Source: an uncultured Pirellula sp.
Lineage (GTDB): Bacteria; Planctomycetota; Planctomycetia; Pirellulales; Pirellulaceae
Direction of reading: 5' to 3'
Length of the DNA: 12,991 bases
NCBI GenBank assembly: GCA_903837255.1
Contig: CAILTZ010000718.1
Coordinates: 1-12,991, forward strand
Position numbers and translations under genes: made by a program. Below, piece by piece: positions 1-7,861 of the stretch (position 1 is the stretch's first letter; each line of letters starts with the position of its first letter). The notes beneath the pieces are model-generated. The model was not told the DNA's origin and searched no databases. It saw nothing but the letters and a program-made list of their open reading frames with translations.

Positions 1-2496
1 CAGCCGGGTGTCCCTGTCGGCAAGATCACCAAAGGGGAATGGAACCAGAGCGAAATCTATCCAAGCACCAAGAGAGCTTATAGCCTCTATGTCCCTGCCC
101 AATACGATCCCGAGCAACCAGCAAGCCTCATGGTCTTCATGGACGGCTCGGGCTACTCGCAGAGCGACGGTGCCTTCCGTGCCCCGATCGTCCTGGATAA
201 TCTCATCCATCAAAAACAAATGCCTGTGACCGTCGCGGTCTTTGTCAATCCCGGCACGATCCCCGCGAACAAACCCGGTAGCGCTGATCGCAGCAACCGA
301 TCCTTTGAATATGATTCCCTAGGGGATCGGTACTCGAAATTCCTTATCGATGAATTCTTGCCCGTTGTTCTCAAAGACCTAAACATCTCCAAAGCCCCCG
401 CCGATCGGGCCCTGTGCGGGATCTCCTCGAGCGGCATCTGTGCGTTTAGCGTCGCCTGGGAACGCCCCGATCAGTTCGGAAAGGTTCTCAGCCACATCGG
501 GAGCTTCACCAATATCCGCGGCGGATGGGCTTATCCAGGCCTAATCCGTAAAACGAAACAATCGCCAAAAGCGATCAAGGTCTATCTCCAAGAAGGGACA
601 CAGGACCTGAATAACCTGCATGGCAATTGGCCTCTAGGCAATCAAGACATGGCCGCTGCATTGCAATTTGCCGGTTACAACTACAAATTGGTGATGACCG
701 ACGGTGGACACAGCGGCAAGTACGGTGGCGAAGAGCTCCCCAGCGCCCTGCGCTGGCTATGGGCCAAGGAGTCCGATTCGACGCACATCCCCATCGTCGA
801 GACCAAGCCCAAGTGGGAGCCTCATCCGGATGCCATCGCTCGCGAGGATGTGCCCCACGGAAAAGTCGAAAAGATGGAGGCTTGGGAATCGACCATTTTC
901 CAAAACACCATACGCGACTGGTGGGTCTATGTCCCAGCCCAATACAAAGATAGCGAGCCGGCCTCGCTGATGGTTTTCCAAGACGGCGAGCGGATGCAAA
1001 ACGTCAACGGACGCTGGCGCGTTCCGATCGTTTTCGACAACCTGATCGCAAGTGGCCAGATGCCCCCTACGATCGCGATTTTCCTCAACCCTGGTCACGA
1101 TAAATCACAAGCCCTCAAAGACGGTCGATTCTCGAACCGAAGCTATGAGTACGATAACCTCGGAGATCGCTACGCTCGATTCCTGCACGAGGAGATCATT
1201 CCCGAAGTCAAAAAACGATACCGTATCTCCGATGATCCAAACATGCGGGCCATCGCCGGCTCAAGCTCCGGAGCAATCTGCGCCTTTACGGTCGCTTGGG
1301 AACGCCCAGATTCGTTTCGCAAGGTCTACTCGACCGTCGGAAGCTTTACGAACTTGCGAGGCGGAAATGTCTACCCTTCGTGGGTACGCAAGACCGAGCC
1401 CAAGCCGATTCGCGTGTACATGTCCGATACCAGTGGCGATATCGATAACCCCTTTGGATCATGGCCTTGGTCGAACCAACTGATGGCTTCGGCCCTGAAG
1501 TACATGGGCTACGATCTGCGATTGGACTGGACCGAAGGCTATGCGCACAACGACGATTACGGCAGCTCGCTGTTCCCAGATGCGATGAAGTGGTTGTGGC
1601 GGAAAGAAGAGCACACTCCGGTGCTCGATACACGGGGAGATCTGGGCGGGGATTTGACACTGCTGAATTTGCTTATTCCCGGCGAGCCCTGGAAAGTCGT
1701 CGCAGAGAATCTCGGGTTTGCCGACGCATTGTGCACAGACGCCCAAGGAAACATCTATTTCTGCGATATGAAAGCCCCTGCGGTCTACAGGATCAGCGCC
1801 GTCGATGGGAGCAAAACCGAACTTTGCAAAGAGTCGGTCAGCGGCCTGGAATTCTCCCCCGATGGCAAACGATTGATCGGCTGCCAAGGATCCAAAAGCC
1901 GAATCATCTCGATCGATCTTGAAACCAAAGAGGTCAAGACGATCGCCCAGGGGGTCAAGCCCAACGATTTGGCGGTTACCTCCGAAGGGCATATCCTCTT
2001 CACCGACACCGGTGCCCAGCAGGTCGTGCGGGTCGATCCAACAACCGGCAAAACGACCGTGGCCGATACCGGAATCAGCAAACCCAACGGTATCGCCTTG
2101 TCCAACGATGGCGGAACGCTGGCCGTCTCCGATTACGGAGGGGATGCAACCTGGATGCTTCGCATCAATGCTGCCGGAGAGCTCGATGCGAAGATGCCGG
2201 TCATGCCGATGCGTCTGCCGATCGATCCAAACGGCGAATTCAAGTTCATCGAGCCACCACCTTACCTGGCAGCCTCGAAAGGTGACGGCATGGCGGTCGA
2301 TAAGAAAGGGCGATATTACGTAACGAGCGAACTTGGGGTCCAAGTCTTCGATCCTACGGGCCGGCCCTGCGGAGTGTTGCCCAAGCCCAACAAAGATCAG
2401 CCCCTGACAACATGCATCCTGGCCGGTGCCAAGCACAGCACGCTCATTATCGCCAACGGAACAGCCGTATACAGCAGAGAGCTTAAGGTCGAATAA
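1..2496 (+). CDS. Tandem esterase (two alpha/beta-hydrolase domains) fused to SMP-30/gluconolactonase propeller, 5' partial
   Basis: The frame is open from the first base of the window, so the N-terminus (probably a signal peptide) lies upstream; 831 codons are visible. Residues here count from window base 1. Two esterase domains of the Fes/esterase-D type (PF00756-like) repeat with a spacing of 280 residues. Domain 1 starts near residue 4, with nucleophile Ser142 in GISSSG and likely catalytic His237. Domain 2 starts near residue 284, with Ser422 in GSSSGA and likely His516. From about residue 563 to the end is an SMP-30/gluconolactonase-like beta-propeller. Its likely metal ligands are Asp575, Asn655 (KPND), Asn696 (KPNG) and Asp762 (GDGM); Asp575 sits where the family normally has Glu. 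The family suggests ester cleavage and lactone hydrolysis on carbohydrate substrates, probably outside the cytoplasm. The real substrate cannot be read from sequence. The stop codon overlaps the start of the downstream sulfatase, which supports shared function. The domain calls are firm; the specificity is inference. Confidence 0.9.
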   Translation, partial: QPGVPVGKITKGEWNQSEIYPSTKRAYSLYVPAQYDPEQPASLMVFMDGSGYSQSDGAFRAPIVLDNLIHQKQMPVTVAVFVNPGTIPANKPGSADRSNRSFEYDSLGDRYSKFLIDEFLPVVLKDLNISKAPADRALCGISSSGICAFSVAWERPDQFGKVLSHIGSFTNIRGGWAYPGLIRKTKQSPKAIKVYLQEGTQDLNNLHGNWPLGNQDMAAALQFAGYNYKLVMTDGGHSGKYGGEELPSALRWLWAKESDSTHIPIVETKPKWEPHPDAIAREDVPHGKVEKMEAWESTIFQNTIRDWWVYVPAQYKDSEPASLMVFQDGERMQNVNGRWRVPIVFDNLIASGQMPPTIAIFLNPGHDKSQALKDGRFSNRSYEYDNLGDRYARFLHEEIIPEVKKRYRISDDPNMRAIAGSSSGAICAFTVAWERPDSFRKVYSTVGSFTNLRGGNVYPSWVRKTEPKPIRVYMSDTSGDIDNPFGSWPWSNQLMASALKYMGYDLRLDWTEGYAHNDDYGSSLFPDAMKWLWRKEEHTPVLDTRGDLGGDLTLLNLLIPGEPWKVVAENLGFADALCTDAQGNIYFCDMKAPAVYRISAVDGSKTELCKESVSGLEFSPDGKRLIGCQGSKSRIISIDLETKEVKTIAQGVKPNDLAVTSEGHILFTDTGAQQVVRVDPTTGKTTVADTGISKPNGIALSNDGGTLAVSDYGGDATWMLRINAAGELDAKMPVMPMRLPIDPNGEFKFIEPPPYLAASKGDGMAVDKKGRYYVTSELGVQVFDPTGRPCGVLPKPNKDQPLTTCILAGAKHSTLIIANGTAVYSRELKVE
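10..1611 (+). repeat. Internal esterase-domain duplication (two copies, about 840 bp apart)
   Basis: The protein segments from about 10-771 and 850-1611 align along their whole length with a constant 280-residue offset: VP-GK openings (residues 4 and 284), VPAQY, PASLMVF-DG, SNRS-EYD-LGDRY, the nucleophile elbow (142 and 422), VAWERPD, GSFTN-RGG, and the C-terminal WLW helix. Third positions have diverged widely, so this is an old duplication and not an assembly error. Confidence 0.85.
2485..2488 (+). promoter_or_regulatory. Ribosome-binding site for the sulfatase, inside the preceding gene
   Basis: AAGG lies 7 bases before the ATG at 2496, within the last codons of the esterase/SMP-30 gene. 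Together with the TAATG stop/start overlap it supports this start and translational coupling. Confidence 0.5.
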
Positions 2497-3881
2497 TGCG
2501 ATGTCCTTCAATACCGCTTTCAGCATGGCTAGCCATTGGGCTAGCGATTGGCTCGATGGCGCATCAAAGTGTCGCTCAGAGTTCGTCCTCATCGCGGCCG
2601 AATGTGCTGATCATCGTTGGCGACGACATGGGGTATGCCGACGTGGGATTTCATGGGTGCAAGGATATCCCGACACCGAACTTGGATGCGTTGGCATCGC
2701 GCGGCGTGCGGTTCACCAACGGGTACGTCTCGGGACCGTATTGTTCCCCGACGCGTGCGGCCCTGATGACGGGTCGCTATCAGCAGCGATTCGGCCATGA
2801 GTTCAATCCGGGTGGCAATGGCCAAGGCTTACCGCGTGGCGAATCGACCTTAGCAGATCGATTGCAAGAGGTTGGGTACAAGACAGCCCTGGTCGGTAAA
2901 TGGCATCTTGGGAACGCCCCGGAACTGCGTCCGCCGCGTCGGGGTTTTCAAGAGTTCTTCGGGTTCTTGGGGGGTTCGCACAGTTACTTTGAATCCCAAG
3001 GGATATTGCGAGGCGATCAGCCCATCGAAGCGTTGGATTACACCACCGATGCTTTTGGGAAAGAAGCCGTAGCGTTCATCGAGCGCCATCGCAAAGAGCC
3101 ATGGTTTTTGTATCTTGCGTTCAATGCAGTTCACACTCCGATGCATGCGACCGTCGAGCGACTGGAGAAATTTGCTGCGATTGAAGATCCCCAGCGGCGC
3201 AAGTATGCCGCGATGATGTCGGCCATGGACGATGCTATCGGATCGCTGCAGCAAGCGTTGAAAACCACCGACCAGGAATCTCGGACTCTCATCGCCTTCA
3301 TCAGCGACAACGGAGGCCCAACCATGCAGGGAGTGACGGTCAACGGTTCGGACAATACACCGCTTCGGGGTAGCAAGCGAACGACGCTCGAAGGGGGAGT
3401 GCGCGTCCCATTCGTGCTGTCTTGGCCAGGAGTGATTGAGCCTGGAGAATATCACCAACCGGTGATCCAGATCGATTTGCACGCAACCGCCTTGGCGGCA
3501 TGCCAAGTTCCAGTCAAACCCGAGTGGAAGCTCGAGGGTGTGGATTTGGTACCGTATGTTACTGGCAGCATCAAGTCAGCACCTCACGAGGCCTTGTATT
3601 GGCGATTCGGGCCGCAGATGGCGATTCGCAAAGGCGATTGGAAGCTAGTCAAGTACGACGCGACCGCAGACGCAGTGGCCGGGGGTCGAGGGGCTAGAGC
3701 TCGGGTAAGCTCGCTGAAGCTTTACCATCTGTCCGAGGACATCCATGAGGATACAGATCTTTCGGCCCAGATGCCCGAGAGGGTGAGTCAGCTCCAAGAC
3801 GATTGGGATCGATGGAACGCAGCGAATGTTGCTCCTCTTTGGGGTGGTGGCCCAGGCCAGGGCCAGGGCCAAGAAAAGTAA
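2496..3881 (+). CDS. Secreted type I (formylglycine) sulfatase, arylsulfatase-like
   Basis: This 461-residue protein hydrolyses a sulfate ester; the substrate is unknown. Residues 1-28 form a Sec signal peptide with a hydrophobic core at about 8-20 and a possible cut after VAQ, so the enzyme acts outside the cytoplasm. The catalytic motif is Cys83-Ser-Pro-Thr-Arg87, in which Cys83 would be converted to formylglycine by a formylglycine-generating enzyme (not in the window). Asp43-Asp44 (GDDMG) and Asp271-Asn272 (SDNGG) are the expected calcium ligands. The second sulfatase signature is at 127-139 (ending GKWHLG), and His213/His217 lie in HTPMH. The length is normal for the family and no key residue is missing. 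The last 15 residues are rich in Gly and Gln (GPGQGQGQ), an ordinary low-complexity tail. The start overlaps the esterase/SMP-30 stop by one base, so the two probably form one operon for sulfated, esterified glycans. Confidence 0.95.
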   Translation: MRCPSIPLSAWLAIGLAIGSMAHQSVAQSSSSSRPNVLIIVGDDMGYADVGFHGCKDIPTPNLDALASRGVRFTNGYVSGPYCSPTRAALMTGRYQQRFGHEFNPGGNGQGLPRGESTLADRLQEVGYKTALVGKWHLGNAPELRPPRRGFQEFFGFLGGSHSYFESQGILRGDQPIEALDYTTDAFGKEAVAFIERHRKEPWFLYLAFNAVHTPMHATVERLEKFAAIEDPQRRKYAAMMSAMDDAIGSLQQALKTTDQESRTLIAFISDNGGPTMQGVTVNGSDNTPLRGSKRTTLEGGVRVPFVLSWPGVIEPGEYHQPVIQIDLHATALAACQVPVKPEWKLEGVDLVPYVTGSIKSAPHEALYWRFGPQMAIRKGDWKLVKYDATADAVAGGRGARARVSSLKLYHLSEDIHEDTDLSAQMPERVSQLQDDWDRWNAANVAPLWGGGPGQGQGQEK

Positions 3882-3976
3882 ACTCACGAGAAAAATCGCT
3901 GGTTTTCTTAATAATCAAATGCGATAGCCAGTGAGTCAATCGAGAGCATTGCGTGGCACAATTCGGCGCGGAAAGC

Positions 3977-3982
3977 TAGAAT
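3977..3982 (+). promoter_or_regulatory. Candidate -10 box upstream of pyruvate kinase
   Basis: TAGAAT (five of six to TATAAT) in the context GCTAGAATAACG lies 48 bases before the pyk ATG, in the 149-base gap after the sulfatase. No good -35 hexamer is seen at 16-18 bases; the spot holds TGGCACA. The call rests on position and on similar boxes before nfeD and the toroid gene. Confidence 0.35.
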
Positions 3983-4030
3983 AACGTCTTTCCAACCGCA
4001 GGATCGCTCGCCACAGGAACCAACGCTCGT

Positions 4031-5470
4031 ATGACCAGAAACACCCTCGGGGAAGCCCGAACCAAGATCATCGCAACCGTCGGGCCGGCTTGCGAGGACG
4101 AAAAGATCCTGACCGAGTTGGTCCAGCATGGGGTCGATGTTTTTCGGATCAATGCCGCCCACGGCAAACAAGCCGACTTTGAAAGGATCCTCGGAAAGAT
4201 CAAATCGATTCGGGTCAAGACAGGATTTCCCGTAGCCGTGCTATTGGATCTTGCGGGTCCAAAAATCCGACTCGGTCAATTGGTTCAGGATCCATTGGAA
4301 GTCGAGATGGGCCAGGAGCTCTCGTTCGTCCGAGGCGACAGCGCTTCGAAACCCGATGAGCTTACCAGCAACTACGCCAAGCTTGTCGACGAGGTCAACA
4401 TCGGCGATCGAGTCATGCTCGCCGATGGAACGATCAGTCTCGAAGTGATCGGCAAGACCAAAGACCGCTTGCGATGCACGGTTGCCGTGCGAGGAACCAT
4501 CCGTTCCAGGCAGGGAATCAATCTTCCAGGAGTCTCCCTTTCGGTCTCATCGATGCGACCTGAGGATGTCGAAAACGCCTTGTGGGCAGCCCGCAACGAA
4601 ATCGATTTTATCAGCCTCTCCTTCGCGAGATCCGCCCAAGACGTCGCATCTCTAAAGAACCTATTGGCCTCGATGGATGCCCATGCGATGGTTATCGCCA
4701 AGATCGAGAAGCGAGAGGCCCTCGAGTGTTTGGAGGAGATCGTCGAAGCTGCCGATGGGGTGATGGTCGCCCGTGGGGATCTCGGGGTCGAGATCGATGT
4801 GGCGGAAACACCTGTAGCCCAAAAGCGGATCATCCAAGTCTGCAAAGAGAAGATGAAGCCGGTGATTGTCGCAACGCAGATGCTCGAAAGCATGCACCAC
4901 AACAGGCGTCCTACGCGAGCCGAGGCCAGCGACGTGGCCAATGCGATTCTCGATGGAGCGGATGCTTGCATGCTCAGTGGCGAGACGGCCATCGGTGAAT
5001 ATCCCGTGGACGCAGTTGAGACGATGAACCGCATCATGCTCAGCACCGAGACCATGCTCAAAAACGTCACCCAGGAGTCCAAGCCCCGGGTCTCGAATCA
5101 CGTCCACCCAATCACCTCGGCCGTCACCTACAACGCAGCCAATATCGCCGAAGCGATCCAGGCAAAACTTGTGGTCGTGGCCACCCGCACCGGCGGGACA
5201 GCCTGGGTCAAAGCCAAGCAGCGAAACTACATCCCAACGTTGGGCGTAAGCGACTCGGAGGCAACTCTTCGCCGCATGTGTCTGTTCTGGGGGATCATGC
5301 CTCACCAGGTTGCCCAGCTCGACAGCCCTGAATCCTTGGTCGCCGACGTGCTCAAGTGGGGGAAATCCACAGGGATGCTTTTGGCGGGAGATCGCGTGGT
5401 TTTTGTCACCGGGACCGGACTGCTCAACCAAACCCACAATTTGGTCTTCGTCCACGAAGTCCCCAAATAA
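4031..5470 (+). CDS. pyk: Pyruvate kinase, predicted K+-independent type
   Basis: This 479-residue enzyme converts phosphoenolpyruvate and ADP to pyruvate and ATP at the end of glycolysis in the cytoplasm. The TIM barrel starts with TKIIATVGPA. The active-site signature contains Lys224 and the metal ligand Glu226 (AKIEKREAL), and Asp250 (ARGDLG) is the second metal ligand. The B domain includes GINLPGVSL, followed by PTRAEASDVANA, MLSGETAIG and a complete C-terminal domain. Two canonical stretches differ. The usual RxNFSHG is R39-INAAHG, so the K+-ligand Ser is Ala43. The usual DTKGPEIRTG is D73-LAGPKIRLG, so Thr becomes Leu74, the next Lys becomes Ala75 and Glu becomes Lys78. Lys in place of this Glu is known from K+-independent pyruvate kinases. 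The start has a weak AGGA 12 bases upstream. It stands alone between the sulfatase and nfeD, probably with its own promoter. Confidence 0.97.
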   Translation: MTRNTLGEARTKIIATVGPACEDEKILTELVQHGVDVFRINAAHGKQADFERILGKIKSIRVKTGFPVAVLLDLAGPKIRLGQLVQDPLEVEMGQELSFVRGDSASKPDELTSNYAKLVDEVNIGDRVMLADGTISLEVIGKTKDRLRCTVAVRGTIRSRQGINLPGVSLSVSSMRPEDVENALWAARNEIDFISLSFARSAQDVASLKNLLASMDAHAMVIAKIEKREALECLEEIVEAADGVMVARGDLGVEIDVAETPVAQKRIIQVCKEKMKPVIVATQMLESMHHNRRPTRAEASDVANAILDGADACMLSGETAIGEYPVDAVETMNRIMLSTETMLKNVTQESKPRVSNHVHPITSAVTYNAANIAEAIQAKLVVVATRTGGTAWVKAKQRNYIPTLGVSDSEATLRRMCLFWGIMPHQVAQLDSPESLVADVLKWGKSTGMLLAGDRVVFVTGTGLLNQTHNLVFVHEVPK

Positions 5471-5514
5471 ATGTTCCCGGATAATTAAAACAAGCATTTT
5501 CGAGGTTCAGCGAA

Positions 5515-5520
5515 TAGAAT
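5515..5520 (+). promoter_or_regulatory. Candidate -10 box upstream of nfeD
   Basis: TAGAAT lies 52 bases before the ATG at 5573, in the 102-base gap after pyk. It is the same hexamer as before pyk. No convincing -35 element is visible, and no clear terminator for pyk lies in the gap. Confidence 0.3.
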
Positions 5521-5572
5521 CGGAGCAGGTAAGGTTTGTTGCCCGTGTTTTATCGATCGCCGATTGCAAGCC

Positions 5573-7846
5573 ATGAGCATGTCTAAGCCAAGTCGCCCGC
5601 ATTGCTGGTTTTGGATTCCTGTAGCCACCGTTTGTTTCGCTCTGCTAGCAATAGCATGGTGTCCCCAGGGCACCCACGGCCAAGATCCCCAGCCAGCCAA
5701 TCAACCGGCTGCTGCCAATCAACCGGCTGCTGCCGATCAACCGGCTCTCAGGGGTGCGACGCTAATTCGAGTTCCGTTACCACTCTCGGGCGATACGGAT
5801 TCCAAGATCCTCGCTTCGCTCGAATCGATATCGATGCGCGGCCAGGGGAACGAACGGCCGGTGGTCATCCTAGAGTTTGTGCAGGCCTCGGCGCCCGCCG
5901 GAGCCCAGGCCGCCCAAGGGCTCGAGCAGCCCGGTGAATCCAAGAGTATTGGGCAGGGTAGTTCGTTTGAAAAAGCGTTGACTATTTCCCGATGGTTAAG
6001 TGGCCCGAAAGGTAATCGCGTCAAAAGCGTCGGGTACATAGCCACCAATCTTCGCGGACATGCCGTCCTGGTGGCCTTGGCGTGCGAAGAGCTAGCGATG
6101 CTGCCAGATGCGGAGATCGGCAAGGCGGGGATCGATGAAGTGCAGATCGATCCGACGGTCCAGCAAGCTTATGTGGATGTCGCTGCTCGCAGGGGGATGT
6201 TTCCAGCGGCGGCTGTCCGATCGATGCTCGACCCGAGCCAATCGCACTTGCAATTGGATATCGAAGGTGGAGGGGTCGAGTACACCACGGCCCCGGATTG
6301 GGAGACCAAGCCCCGCCCGGAAGTCGCTTTGGCTCCACGTCAATTGGTACCTGCCAATCAGATGGCGTCCTTCAATGGCCAAGAACTTCGTCAACGCCGA
6401 TGGATCTCCAACACAGTCAATCAGCGCGAGATGCTACCTGTTGCGCTCAAGCTCACCGGCCCGATCCTCGAGAAGCCTACCTTTGCTCTGCCTCGCAAGC
6501 CTGTTCTTTTGGTGCTCCGAGGGGTTCTGCACCCTCGAGTGATCACTCGCAGCATCCGCGCGATCGATGATGCGATCAACAACCAAGGTGCTGATTTGGT
6601 ATTGATTCAACTCGATAGCCCTGGTGGAAATCTCGATGACTCAATGCGATTGGCGTATCGACTTGCACAGATCCCGTCGGACAAAGCCGAAGTGGTGGTC
6701 TTTGTCAGCGAGCACGCACGCGGCGATGCTGCTTTGATCGCATTGGCTGCCGATGCTCTTTACATGGCTCCCAACGCTGTGTTGGGTACAGGAGGCGAGG
6801 CCAGCATCAATTCTGCGGCGATAGAGCAACGAAAAAATAGCTTTCTTGAACTCGCGAAACTCTGCAACCGAGCACCTGGGGATATGGTCGGTTTGGCCCA
6901 GCCCGACGCGACGATCCATGCTTTCCAAGCTGCCGATGGACGACAACTGCGCACGGTTCCAAACTGGATCGTCGATGATCCGGCTCGCCCGCTGTGGGCC
7001 AAGGGCAAAGCAATCGATTATCAAAATGGGATTGCGACAGACCAAGCCCTGGCGATGGGCATCGCATCGGATCGAGCCAACGATCTAGGCGGTGTGGCTC
7101 AGAGCTTTGGCGTCAGCGAATTGCCCATGGAAAAACAAACCAGCCGCGTCGAACAGACCATTGAATGGCTCGCCAGCCAGCGCTGGCTGGCGTATGTATG
7201 CTTCCTAGTGGGTCTGATCTGCTTGAGCGCCGAATTGAGCACTCCCGGGGCTGGGATACCCGGACTGATCGCACTGGTTTGCTTCTTGATTTTCTTCTGG
7301 ATGAACATGTTCCAAGGAACGATCGAATGGCTTGAGATTCTTTTGATTGTGGCGGGGATTGGTTGTTTGTTCGCCGAGATCTTCGTTCTACCGGGCTTTG
7401 GCATCTTTGGAATCGCCGGGTTGATCATGCTCGCAGCAGGCCTGCTGCTTGCTGGCCAGAACTTTACGATCCCAACGAATCGATACCAACTCGATAAACT
7501 CGTGCAAGGTCTCGGCCAATTGGGTTTGGGGGTAATCCTGCTTTTTGGTACCGCGTTGGTCTTCCACAAGCAACTCGGACGCTTGCCGATCGTCCGTTGG
7601 TTTGCGCTCGAGCAACCGATCGGGGATAAGTTCATCGTGGCGATGGATCGACTCGATGAGGATCGCCAAATGCTCCGCGGACGCTTTGGTACTACCATGA
7701 CCAGATGCAATCCTCACGGCAAAGCGATCTTGGGAGACGTCGTTGTCGATGTGGTTTCCAAGCATGGCTGGATCGACGAGGACATGCCGATCGAGGTTGT
7801 CGAGGTCAAAGAGAATCAGGTCCTCGTGCGACGTCGAACGATTTAG
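5573..7846 (+). CDS. nfeD: Long-form NfeD membrane protein with two serine-less ClpP-like domains
   Basis: This 757-residue NfeD-family envelope protein starts with a signal peptide or anchor (about 8-30), then an NQPAAA repeat linker. Residues about 58-240 and 305-500 are both ClpP/SppA-like. The second keeps DSPGG at 348-352, but where active NfeD proteases have an ASAG serine it reads H381-ARGDAALIALA with no serine. The first half matches it (R161-GHAVLVALA) and also lacks serine. About five membrane helices follow (538-558, 562-582, 588-610, 612-630, 651-671), with the AELSTPGAGIPG motif typical of the family. The end (about 693-757) is the OB-fold NfeD tail (GKAILGD, IEVVEV). NfeD proteins work with SPFH/flotillin proteins in membrane organisation; no SPFH gene is in the window. 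Starts at 5564 (TTG), 5573 (ATG) and 5579 (ATG) are all possible and none has a Shine-Dalgarno; I chose 5573. The protein is probably structural, not proteolytic (inference). Confidence 0.92.
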   Translation: MSMSKPSRPHCWFWIPVATVCFALLAIAWCPQGTHGQDPQPANQPAAANQPAAADQPALRGATLIRVPLPLSGDTDSKILASLESISMRGQGNERPVVILEFVQASAPAGAQAAQGLEQPGESKSIGQGSSFEKALTISRWLSGPKGNRVKSVGYIATNLRGHAVLVALACEELAMLPDAEIGKAGIDEVQIDPTVQQAYVDVAARRGMFPAAAVRSMLDPSQSHLQLDIEGGGVEYTTAPDWETKPRPEVALAPRQLVPANQMASFNGQELRQRRWISNTVNQREMLPVALKLTGPILEKPTFALPRKPVLLVLRGVLHPRVITRSIRAIDDAINNQGADLVLIQLDSPGGNLDDSMRLAYRLAQIPSDKAEVVVFVSEHARGDAALIALAADALYMAPNAVLGTGGEASINSAAIEQRKNSFLELAKLCNRAPGDMVGLAQPDATIHAFQAADGRQLRTVPNWIVDDPARPLWAKGKAIDYQNGIATDQALAMGIASDRANDLGGVAQSFGVSELPMEKQTSRVEQTIEWLASQRWLAYVCFLVGLICLSAELSTPGAGIPGLIALVCFLIFFWMNMFQGTIEWLEILLIVAGIGCLFAEIFVLPGFGIFGIAGLIMLAAGLLLAGQNFTIPTNRYQLDKLVQGLGQLGLGVILLFGTALVFHKQLGRLPIVRWFALEQPIGDKFIVAMDRLDEDRQMLRGRFGTTMTRCNPHGKAILGDVVVDVVSKHGWIDEDMPIEVVEVKENQVLVRRRTI
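5699..5746 (+). repeat. 18-bp tandem repeat (2.7 copies) in nfeD
   Basis: The unit AATCAACCGGCTGCTGCC occurs at 5699-5716 and 5717-5734, followed by 12 bases of a third copy with one change (5735-5746). It is in frame and encodes NQPAAA-NQPAAA-DQPA, a flexible linker after the signal peptide. The unit length keeps the frame, so copy number could vary without harm. Confidence 0.9.
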
Positions 7847-7861
7847 GTCACGAGCCGTCTG

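Noticed and set aside
1459..2592. 377-residue open frame on the - strand
   Set aside because: It lies opposite the esterase domain 2 and SMP-30 propeller, which have clear family motifs. The translation is rich in Asp, Gly, His and Arg in a pattern typical of antisense frames in this codon usage, with no recognisable domain.
3889..3908. AGAAAA / TTTTCT inverted repeat 7 bases after the sulfatase stop, as a terminator
   Set aside because: The stem is 6 bp and nearly all A-T with an 8-base loop and no following T-run, too weak to call a terminator.
3954..3968. TGGCAC followed by GGCGC before pyk, as a sigma-54 promoter
   Set aside because: The -12 element should read TTGC at a fixed distance from the GG; the spacing is off by one base and the TT is missing.
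4372..5497. Two long - strand frames (236 and 278 residues) opposite pyruvate kinase
   Set aside because: The + strand pyruvate kinase is unmistakable, and the antisense products show no family motif.
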